DNA from: UBA8437 sp963694825
GTDB lineage: Bacteria; Planctomycetota; Planctomycetia; Planctomycetales; Planctomycetaceae
DNA length: 9,290 nt
NCBI GenBank assembly: GCA_963694825.1
Contig: CAVOEV010000198.1
Coordinates: 1-9,290 of the forward strand
Reading direction: 5' to 3'
The translations under genes were made by a program, and so were the position numbers. Under the pieces are notes generated by a model, which searched no databases, was not told where the DNA came from, and saw nothing but the letters and a program-made list of their open reading frames with translations. Shown piece by piece: positions 1 to 6,139 of the stretch (position 1 is the first letter of the stretch; each line of letters opens with the position of its first letter).

Positions 1-2041
1 AATCGAAATCAATGATGTTCAACCGCCCCTGCGGCAGGATCAGAAACCGATCGTAGGCACCGCGCCAGGTGGGCGCGTCCATGCCGGTTCCAGGCGTGTT
101 GGTGCTCACTTGGAACGGCATGCGATGACAGTTTCCGCAGACATTGGGACGTGGCTTGCCCTGCAGATCACCGTCGATATGGAACAACCGGAATCCGTTT
201 TCCGCCTCGTTGGAAAGCACGTTGGTATAGGCACGCCTCTGGGCAGGTGGATACGGCACGCTGAGCAGAAACGTCGCCATGTCGTCGCGCTCGGCCGCCG
301 ACAGGGCGCCGGACTTGCCTTCATCGTTGACCGTCTCGTCTCCGTCCAGCAACATCGTCGCGGCCAGACCACCGTCGATCACGTGTCGCGTGCTGCTGGC
401 CGGGTCGTCGATGCTGCTGTTGGGCGGAACCGAGCGACGGATGTTGGCACTGTTGTTGCCACCATACGGGTCACCGGGGATGCCGTCCCAGTGAAATGGA
501 GCCGTGTCCCGCAGGCCACGAATCGGCATCGTCGAACGAGGCATGATCTGGTTGCCGCCGGTGACGATCGGGGTCTTGATCACCCAGAGCAGTTGGTCCG
601 TGTGACCGTCGGGATGACAACTCGCACAGGAAAACGTGCCGGTCGAGGATGTGTCGGCGTCGTTGAACCACGTGCGGCCAAGCTTGACCCGCTTGTGCGT
701 GGGATCCTTCAGCGGAACGAACCCGACAACCCGGGGACTGGCAGCGTCGGAGACATCGACCACCGAGACAGTATTGGCCACCGCGTTGAGAACCCAGGCC
801 CGAGACGCCTTGCCACTCTCTGCACTCTCCAAAGCAATCCCCCGGGGCACCGCTCCAACAGCCACGCGTCCCAACACCCCGCCGCTGGCGGCATCAATGG
901 TGAAAAGCTTGTCCGAGCCCGCCGAGGAAACCACCAGCGTTCGGTCATCGTCGCTGACCTGGATCGCAAACGGTGTCGCCAGGGCCCTGCCCTGGGCCGG
1001 CTGTTTCGGCGGCAGCGGCTCGAGGTCGATGAACTTCGGCTTGCCCGCGACGTCGCCGGTGAACCCGACACTCGTGACCTGGTTCAGAAAGGCACGATTC
1101 TCCAACTCTTTCAATCCATGCTTCTTGGTACCCGAGCGACCGTTCGCTTCATTGCGTGCATCGGTCTGGGCAATGAAAACGCGGCCCCTGGAGTCGACCG
1201 CAAGTCCATACAGCAAGGTGCCAAGCGTATCGACAGTCTCGACGAGAGTGTCGGTTTTCGTGTCGAAAACGTACAAGTCCCGATCGGGGACCCTGGGATG
1301 CTTGATGATGTCCAACACGTGCCCCAGCGACAAAACGTTGTTGTTGGCGATCGAGTGCTTGTGGGCATCGAAAGTCACCAGGTCGCCATCGATCTTGCCG
1401 GTGCCTCCGGAGAGCTGTGTCTTGTTGTTCGACTCGAACGGGATGACGTAAAGACGGTCACCGCGAACGGTGATGGCTCGTGGATCCTGAGCCGTGATGG
1501 TCAGCCGCTTGCTGACCGCACGCGTGGCCACGTTGACGACGGCAATCTGGTTCTCCGAAGACAGCGCCACGTAGGCCTTGTCATTGCTGGCGAAAGCAAT
1601 CCCGACGGGTTCATCAAAACGCGTCGCCCTGGTCTTCGGATCGAAGTCCTGGATGGTCGCGATGACCTGCAGGTACGTCGGATTCGCTCGATCGGAATCG
1701 ATCACGCTCACCGAATCCGAGACATGATTCGAAACCCAGACTTCCTTGCCATCAGGCCGGACAGCGATTCCAACCGGATCGATGCCGACACTGACGCGGG
1801 CGATGATCTTTCGAGTTTTTCGGTCAATCACATCGACCGTGTCGGACGGCGTGTTCACGACGAAGACATGGGCACCGTTGATGGCGATCGGCGACGCGTG
1901 TGGGCTCACAAACGTCGGGTGTCCGACAGCGGCCGGCTTCCGGGGGATGGCCGTTTCTTCACCACCCGGAGTGAAGCTCGAACCAAGCACCGCCACAGAA
2001 ACGAAGGCCACGAGCATCCAGCCGTAACCGGTTCTGGTCAT
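1..2041 (-). CDS. Exported YVTN beta-propeller protein with C-terminal c-type heme motifs (partial, C-terminus beyond left edge)
   Basis: The frame is open from ATG at 2041 to the window edge, giving 680 codons without a stop. Seen: an N-terminal signal peptide (MTRTGYGWMLVAFVSVAVLG); then YVTN-type blades such as VFVVNTPSDTVDVIDRKT, VWVSNHVSDSVSVID and AWVLNAVANTVSVVDVSD over roughly residues 45-460; then two CxxCH heme sites, CASCH at residues 472-476 (bases 614-628) and CGNCH at 635-639 (bases 125-139). Between the hemes is a GLRDTAPFHWDG stretch resembling the linker of MauG/di-heme peroxidase-like proteins. An AAGGAC ribosome site lies 7 bases before the ATG. From family knowledge, such propeller-cytochrome fusions are periplasmic redox proteins common in planctomycetes; the electron donor and substrate are unknown. 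The gene is separated from its upstream neighbour by a hairpin and about 310 bases, so it probably has its own promoter. The coding call is firm; the exact enzymatic role is not. Confidence 0.88.
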   Translation of the reverse strand, partial: MTRTGYGWMLVAFVSVAVLGSSFTPGGEETAIPRKPAAVGHPTFVSPHASPIAINGAHVFVVNTPSDTVDVIDRKTRKIIARVSVGIDPVGIAVRPDGKEVWVSNHVSDSVSVIDSDRANPTYLQVIATIQDFDPKTRATRFDEPVGIAFASNDKAYVALSSENQIAVVNVATRAVSKRLTITAQDPRAITVRGDRLYVIPFESNNKTQLSGGTGKIDGDLVTFDAHKHSIANNNVLSLGHVLDIIKHPRVPDRDLYVFDTKTDTLVETVDTLGTLLYGLAVDSRGRVFIAQTDARNEANGRSGTKKHGLKELENRAFLNQVTSVGFTGDVAGKPKFIDLEPLPPKQPAQGRALATPFAIQVSDDDRTLVVSSAGSDKLFTIDAASGGVLGRVAVGAVPRGIALESAESGKASRAWVLNAVANTVSVVDVSDAASPRVVGFVPLKDPTHKRVKLGRTWFNDADTSSTGTFSCASCHPDGHTDQLLWVIKTPIVTGGNQIMPRSTMPIRGLRDTAPFHWDGIPGDPYGGNNSANIRRSVPPNSSIDDPASSTRHVIDGGLAATMLLDGDETVNDEGKSGALSAAERDDMATFLLSVPYPPAQRRAYTNVLSNEAENGFRLFHIDGDLQGKPRPNVCGNCHRMPFQVSTNTPGTGMDAPTWRGAYDRFLILPQGRLNIIDFD

Positions 2042-2048
2042 GTCGAGT

Positions 2049-2054
2049 GTCCTT
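2049..2054 (-). promoter_or_regulatory. Ribosome binding site AAGGAC of the YVTN-propeller gene
   Basis: On the minus strand AAGGAC sits 7 bases before the ATG at 2041. This supports that start, which also leads straight into a signal peptide. Confidence 0.65.
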
Positions 2055-2123
2055 GAGGCCTGTATTTTCTCGATGTGATTATCTTGCGGAATGCATCATG
2101 CCATCCGTCGGCAGCCCCCACCG

Positions 2124-2163
2124 GCCAACGCATCATACTCAATGCAACACCGCCAATGCATCA
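2124..2163. repeat. Two 12-base direct repeats, GCCAAYGCATCA, 28 bases apart
   Basis: GCCAACGCATCA at 2124-2135 and GCCAATGCATCA at 2152-2163 differ at one base. The last nine bases recur exactly at 2090-2098. They lie about 50-120 bases upstream of the YVTN gene start, where an operator or activator site could be. Function is inferred only from position. Confidence 0.4.
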
Positions 2164-2321
2164 AACCAGATTTCGCTGGAGACGATAACCGACCCGTTCG
2201 GGGGGCATCATGGTCGTCGAAGAACACGGCGGGTCCATACAGACTATCCACCGTTGACAGAGAAACTGGACATGGAAATCCCAGGAAAACACCTCGGCTC
2301 GGTGAGCTTGAGAGTTGATCT

Positions 2322-2349
2322 GGCAACCCACGCTGCGGGATGGGTTGCC
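2322..2349 (-). terminator. Likely transcription terminator hairpin after the PQQ-like gene
   Basis: A perfect 9-bp inverted repeat, GGCAACCCA (2322-2330) and TGGGTTGCC (2341-2349), with a 10-base loop. It starts 6 bases after the stop codon of the PQQ-like gene on the minus strand. Position, perfect pairing and GC content fit the end of a transcription unit. The following bases on the minus strand are not a U-run, so it is not a textbook intrinsic terminator; it could also act as a 3' mRNA-stabilising stem. Confidence 0.6.
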
Positions 2350-2355
2350 GATGCG

Positions 2356-3729
2356 TCACTCTCCAATGCAATACAAGAGCCGGTCCGTCCGCAGGTACAT
2401 GCGACGGCCAACGAACAACGGCGTGCTGCTGTGACGTCCGGATAGGTTGATGGCGACTTCGTCGTACTTTCTGCCGGGTCGGAGGACGAGCGTTTTGCCG
2501 CTCTTGCCGCCAATGAAAATCAGGCCACCGGCCATTGTCGGGCTGGAAAACAGCTCGCCGATATCCAACCGCTTGCGGTAGGCCATCTTTCCTGTGGTCG
2601 CATCAATGACATCGATGACGCCCTTTCGTCCGCCGGCATAAAGCAATCCGTCGTGATACACCGCTGACGCTATCCGCGAGTCGCGTGCTCCGGTCGATTG
2701 CCAGAGCAATTCCAGCGTGAATGGGGCGTCCAGTGACTTCGGCAACCGGAACGCTTTCACCTTTCCCGATTCGTGAGCATATAAGACGCCGTCATGCACG
2801 ATGGGAGAGTTCCTCGCCATCCGAAACTGCTTCTCCGTGAGAACACGTCCGTCGGAAGCCAGCACCAGGGAACCGGCAGGAGTCGCGATGACATCCTCGC
2901 CTGCGATCTTCACCACCACCGCAGTGCCGAACGCAGCGGGCACTTCGGCCTGCCAGTGCTGCTTGCCGGTTGCCGGGTCGCGTGCGGTGAGCTGCTCGAC
3001 GTGCACGATGAGCTTGTTGTCGGCAAGCACCGGGGACGCGCTGTGCCCGTAACCCTGCTGCGGAACACCAACATGTTTCGCCCAGAGCCGTTTGCCCGTC
3101 ATGTCGAAGGCCGCAACAATTCCCGTACCGAACAAGGCAAAGACCCGTTTGCCGTCGCAGGTGACGGTTGCGGCTGCGTTTCGAGCTCCACCTCGTTTTT
3201 CCGAAGGAAACTTGCGATCGAACCCGCGGCGTCGGTCCTCAACTTCTTTTTGCTTCTTCTTGAGTACTGCGAGCTGTGGCGATTCGGGGTCGGCCTTGCG
3301 CAGCTCGTTGTACTTCTTGCGGACATCGCGGCGCTCTGCTTCCAGCTTTGCCTGTATCTCGACGATGCGTTTGACCTCCGCCTCGTTCAACACCGCGGCG
3401 TAACCGGCCGTCGCCTGCCACAGAAGTTCTCCGTCCGTCGGGTCGACACAGACCACGCTGGACGGCTCGGCAAGAAGAAACAATCGCCCCTTCTCGCCTC
3501 GGTTGCCACCCACAAACACGGGCGACGAGTAACCCGGGCCGACATCGACATTCCAGAGAATGTTCTCCGAATCCTCCGACCATTTCGTCGGCGGTTGGGC
3601 TCTCTCGAAACGCCCCGAACCATCTCCGCGCCAACCGGTTGTGCCCGCAGTCTGAGCATTGGCTTGCGACGGAACACAGGCAACCAGCACACAAGAAATC
3701 GCTGTCAGTCGCAGCCGACTATGAAACAT
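2356..3729 (-). CDS. Exported PQQ-like beta-propeller protein with a coiled-coil insertion
   Basis: A 457-residue protein starting at ATG 3729. Seen: an N-terminal signal sequence (MFHSRLRLTAISCVLVAC...SQANA) that could be cut after ANA, or at Cys18 since LVAC resembles a lipobox. PQQ-type propeller motifs follow: DPTDGELLW (96-104), DMTGKRLW (209-216), DPATGKQHW (251-259) and DATTGKMAY (376-384). Between the first and second motifs, residues about 114-172 form a highly charged Glu/Lys/Arg-rich segment that reads as a coiled coil. Proteins of this fold include BamB and quinoprotein dehydrogenases. No quinone-site residues can be assigned here, so 'PQQ-like' describes the fold, not a cofactor. 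A GTG at 3801 would add 24 residues and overlap the upstream gene by 8 bases, but it has no good ribosome site and would bury the signal peptide. This is the last gene of the cluster, directly before a hairpin. Confidence 0.88.
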   Translation of the reverse strand: MFHSRLRLTAISCVLVACVPSQANAQTAGTTGWRGDGSGRFERAQPPTKWSEDSENILWNVDVGPGYSSPVFVGGNRGEKGRLFLLAEPSSVVCVDPTDGELLWQATAGYAAVLNEAEVKRIVEIQAKLEAERRDVRKKYNELRKADPESPQLAVLKKKQKEVEDRRRGFDRKFPSEKRGGARNAAATVTCDGKRVFALFGTGIVAAFDMTGKRLWAKHVGVPQQGYGHSASPVLADNKLIVHVEQLTARDPATGKQHWQAEVPAAFGTAVVVKIAGEDVIATPAGSLVLASDGRVLTEKQFRMARNSPIVHDGVLYAHESGKVKAFRLPKSLDAPFTLELLWQSTGARDSRIASAVYHDGLLYAGGRKGVIDVIDATTGKMAYRKRLDIGELFSSPTMAGGLIFIGGKSGKTLVLRPGRKYDEVAINLSGRHSSTPLFVGRRMYLRTDRLLYCIGE

Positions 3730-3734
3730 TGCCA

Positions 3735-3741
3735 CTCGCCT
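3735..3741 (-). promoter_or_regulatory. Ribosome binding site AGGCGAG deciding the start of the PQQ-like gene
   Basis: AGGCGAG lies 5 bases upstream of ATG 3729 on the minus strand. The alternative GTG at 3801 is preceded by AACCGGGTCTCCGTCATCA, which has no comparable purine-rich site. Together with the signal peptide beginning at 3729, this favours the internal ATG. Confidence 0.5.
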
Positions 3742-3793
3742 GGTAATGAAATCGGAGTTGAAAGCCGGCACCGTCCCGGAGGATGAGGGGCGG

Positions 3794-6139
3794 TTACTCA
3801 CTGATGACGGAGACCCGGTTCCAGTAAGCCCACTCGTTGTGCCAGTCGTTGGGACGGTTTTCGATTGAGAGCCTGATCCTGCGTCCGGCGAACCTGGTCA
3901 GATCGACGGTGACATCCAGCCACTCGTCGTCGGACACCGACCTGGATCCGATGATCTGGTCGGCCAGGACCTCCCCGGCAGCCACGACTCTAAGCTGCCA
4001 GTCCCCGTGAGGGTGATGGCTGACTCGCATGCTCAGTCTTGTCTTCTTGCCACTGGGGATCTTCAATTCGCGGACGAGGCTGCTGGGTGTCCTGCGATCC
4101 AGGGGATGTGTCTGAACCGCGGTCGTGTTGCGAAACACCTTGTGATGCACCACTCCACCTTCACCGACATTGCGAACCCTGAACCCGGGAGCCACTTTCT
4201 GGATCGTCCACTGCCATTCGGGATTCTGCTTCGACTGACGACGACGATCGACGGAAACCGGGGCGTTTCCAGTGACCATCCGACGAGCGACGAACTCCTG
4301 GAGTGCCGGGATCTTTCCTTCGACGGCAAGCCGCAACGACTCACGTGGGAAACCCGGGACCATCGGTTCCAGGCCGAACCAGTACATCCGCGGCAGGTTC
4401 CTGTCGGCACCGTCTTCAGCGTGCGACACGAGCCCTTCGAGGATCGGCCAGCGGTCTGCAAACGGCAATCGCTGAACTGCAGAAGACAGGTAAAGACGTA
4501 CGACCGGCGATCGTTCGTTCTTTGCCAGGACCGCGAACTGGTCAAGGACTGGCTGGTCAACATGCCCGCGCCTGATCTTGCTCGCGTGCTGAAACGCATT
4601 CACCGAACTGCCATCACACAGAAACTGAATCGCCCAGGCTCGAACATACTCATCGTCATGCCCCAGCAGCACCGACAGGCTGTTGCGATCCAGGCATCCG
4701 GTGACCTGCAAGGCCCACATCGCGCGAAGCCGCTTCGGCGTGTTGGGTGCCGATTGAAACAGGCCACCCAGTCGCGAAAGAACCAGCGACTTGTCCAGCG
4801 TGCCGTTCGCAGCGCGGACCTGCAGCAACAGACGCGACTGCCGCACGTACCAGTCGTTTGCATGCATCTGCAGTGCGACAAGTTCCGAGTCAGATAACGC
4901 TCTCAGGTTGGGCCGCGGGATCGCCTTTGCCCCCTTGGGCATGATGCGGTACACGCGACCGCTGTTGGGAAACTTCACCGCGTTGCCGCAGACGTCGGTG
5001 TCGTGCCAGTCCAGGATGTACACGCCGCCGTCGGGACCAATTTCGACGCTGAATCCGACCCAGGCCAGGTCGTTGGTCGGCATGAAGTCATCACCATGCT
5101 TGCCGATGAAACTGGAACCGCTGGGCTCGAGCACATCGGTCAGGACGGCATGCTCGTGGATGTTGCACATGAACAACCGGTTGCGGTACTCCTTCGGAAA
5201 CGTGTCGGCCAGGTAGAAGCGTGCCCCGCCGTGAGCCGACAGGTGCGTATGATCACGAATTGTCTTGATGTCGTCGTAAACGTACGGATTCACGTGAGGG
5301 CGACTCTGCTTGTGATACACGCCTCCCTGGACGATGTGGAACAGGTGCGGGATGACGCAGCAGGTGGCTGCCGCCTGGCCGTGATCGTTGAAGTCGATTC
5401 CCCACGGGTTTGACAACCCGCGTGCAAAGATCTCGAACGTCTTGCGTGTCGGGTGATACCGCCAGATTCCCCCGTCGATGAACTGCCGCCGGGCGGTGCT
5501 GTCGCCCGGCTTGCCGACGCTCGATTGCGTGAACACGCCGTGGCAGCCGTAAAGCCAGCCGTCAGGACCCCAGTTGAAACTGTTGAGCGTCTCGTGCCGA
5601 TCGTTGATGCCCCAGCCATCCAGCAGGACCTGTGGAGGGCCATCCGGCTTGTCGTCACCGTCGGCATCGGGAATGAAAGACAGGTTGGGTGGCGATCCGA
5701 CGAACACCCCACCAAATCCACAGGCCAGCCCCGACGTGAAAGTCAGCTTGTCGGTGAACGTCTTCTTCCGGTCGAAGACACCGTCGCTGTCGGTGTCCTC
5801 CAGGATCTGGATCCGGCTGACCTTGTCACCGGTGTGCTGGCGACGTGTCTGGTAGTTGAAGTTCTCGGCCACCCACAGCCGTCCGCGGTCGTCAAAGCAG
5901 AAGGCGATCGGTTCGGCAATGTCCGGCTCGGCCGCGAAGACCGAGACCTCGAAACCCTTTGGAATCGACATCGTCTTGACGGCTTCGGCAGGTTTCAGGA
6001 ACGGCGCGTTGCTGCTCTTGTGTTGCTTCTTGGGAAGCTTGTTTCGGGACTCCTGGGCGCCGGCCAGTGAAACGACCGACAGGGCCAGGATGAACACCGA
6101 CAGGCTCTGCCACGTCCTGAAAATTAGTGTCTGGTTCAT
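3794..6139 (-). CDS. PVC-type 'membrane-bound dehydrogenase' beta-propeller protein with HEAT-like and C-terminal beta domains
   Basis: A 781-residue exported protein. The signal peptide spans residues 1-28, with predicted cleavage AGA|Q. Residues about 50-400 match the PVC-type dehydrogenase-like propeller (TIGR02604 type): IPKGFEVSVFAAEPDIAEPIAFCFDDRGRLWVAE at the first blade, a CVIPHLFHIVQGG segment at 261-273 and DWHDTDVCG...SGRVYRI closing the propeller. Asp-rich loops DTDSDGVFD (115-123) and DADGDDKPD (158-166) look like calcium-binding loops. Residues about 410-610 are helical and HEAT-like; about 640-781 appear to be a beta-sandwich. Family members often end in a c-type heme domain, but no CxxCH occurs here; the adjacent upstream gene carries one. 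The ATG overlaps that gene's stop (ATGA), with GGTGGAG 8 bases before the start, so translation is probably coupled. The family is related by fold to sugar dehydrogenases; the substrate is unknown and no activity is shown. Confidence 0.9.
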   Translation of the reverse strand: MNQTLIFRTWQSLSVFILALSVVSLAGAQESRNKLPKKQHKSSNAPFLKPAEAVKTMSIPKGFEVSVFAAEPDIAEPIAFCFDDRGRLWVAENFNYQTRRQHTGDKVSRIQILEDTDSDGVFDRKKTFTDKLTFTSGLACGFGGVFVGSPPNLSFIPDADGDDKPDGPPQVLLDGWGINDRHETLNSFNWGPDGWLYGCHGVFTQSSVGKPGDSTARRQFIDGGIWRYHPTRKTFEIFARGLSNPWGIDFNDHGQAAATCCVIPHLFHIVQGGVYHKQSRPHVNPYVYDDIKTIRDHTHLSAHGGARFYLADTFPKEYRNRLFMCNIHEHAVLTDVLEPSGSSFIGKHGDDFMPTNDLAWVGFSVEIGPDGGVYILDWHDTDVCGNAVKFPNSGRVYRIMPKGAKAIPRPNLRALSDSELVALQMHANDWYVRQSRLLLQVRAANGTLDKSLVLSRLGGLFQSAPNTPKRLRAMWALQVTGCLDRNSLSVLLGHDDEYVRAWAIQFLCDGSSVNAFQHASKIRRGHVDQPVLDQFAVLAKNERSPVVRLYLSSAVQRLPFADRWPILEGLVSHAEDGADRNLPRMYWFGLEPMVPGFPRESLRLAVEGKIPALQEFVARRMVTGNAPVSVDRRRQSKQNPEWQWTIQKVAPGFRVRNVGEGGVVHHKVFRNTTAVQTHPLDRRTPSSLVRELKIPSGKKTRLSMRVSHHPHGDWQLRVVAAGEVLADQIIGSRSVSDDEWLDVTVDLTRFAGRRIRLSIENRPNDWHNEWAYWNRVSVISE

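Larger units (their letters stand above)
2042..2321. other. Intergenic region with repeated AATGCATCA-type motifs
   Basis: About 280 bases between the hairpin after the PQQ-like gene and the start of the YVTN gene. No convincing gene is seen; the short ORFs here have no recognisable product and run into neighbouring genes out of frame. The right-hand half shows no clear element. The part next to the YVTN gene contains near-identical short motifs: AATGCATCA at 2090-2098, GCCAACGCATCA at 2124-2135 and GCCAATGCATCA at 2152-2163, plus a weaker CAATGCAACA at 2140-2149. On the minus strand a TATGAT hexamer at 2132-2137 could be a -10 element for the YVTN gene, but no good -35 stands at the right distance. 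The promoter is therefore presumed here but not located. Confidence 0.4.

Noticed and set aside
110..2056. 648-codon open frame on the plus strand
   Set aside because: It is antisense to the YVTN-propeller gene, whose minus frame has a signal peptide, propeller repeats and CxxCH sites. The plus product is Arg/Asp/Val-rich with no domain, as expected of a shadow in GC-rich DNA.
2096..2371. Minus-strand ORF of 91 codons in the intergenic region
   Set aside because: It overlaps the end of the PQQ-like gene in another frame, spans the hairpin, and its translation shows no domain or plausible ribosome site.
2047..2445. Plus-strand ORF of 132 codons across the intergenic region
   Set aside because: It runs through the terminator hairpin and into the antisense of the PQQ-like gene, with no family resemblance and no conserved-looking segment.
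2794..3786. 330-codon plus-strand frame
   Set aside because: Antisense to the PQQ-like gene; the composition is His/Arg/Cys-rich and shows no motif.
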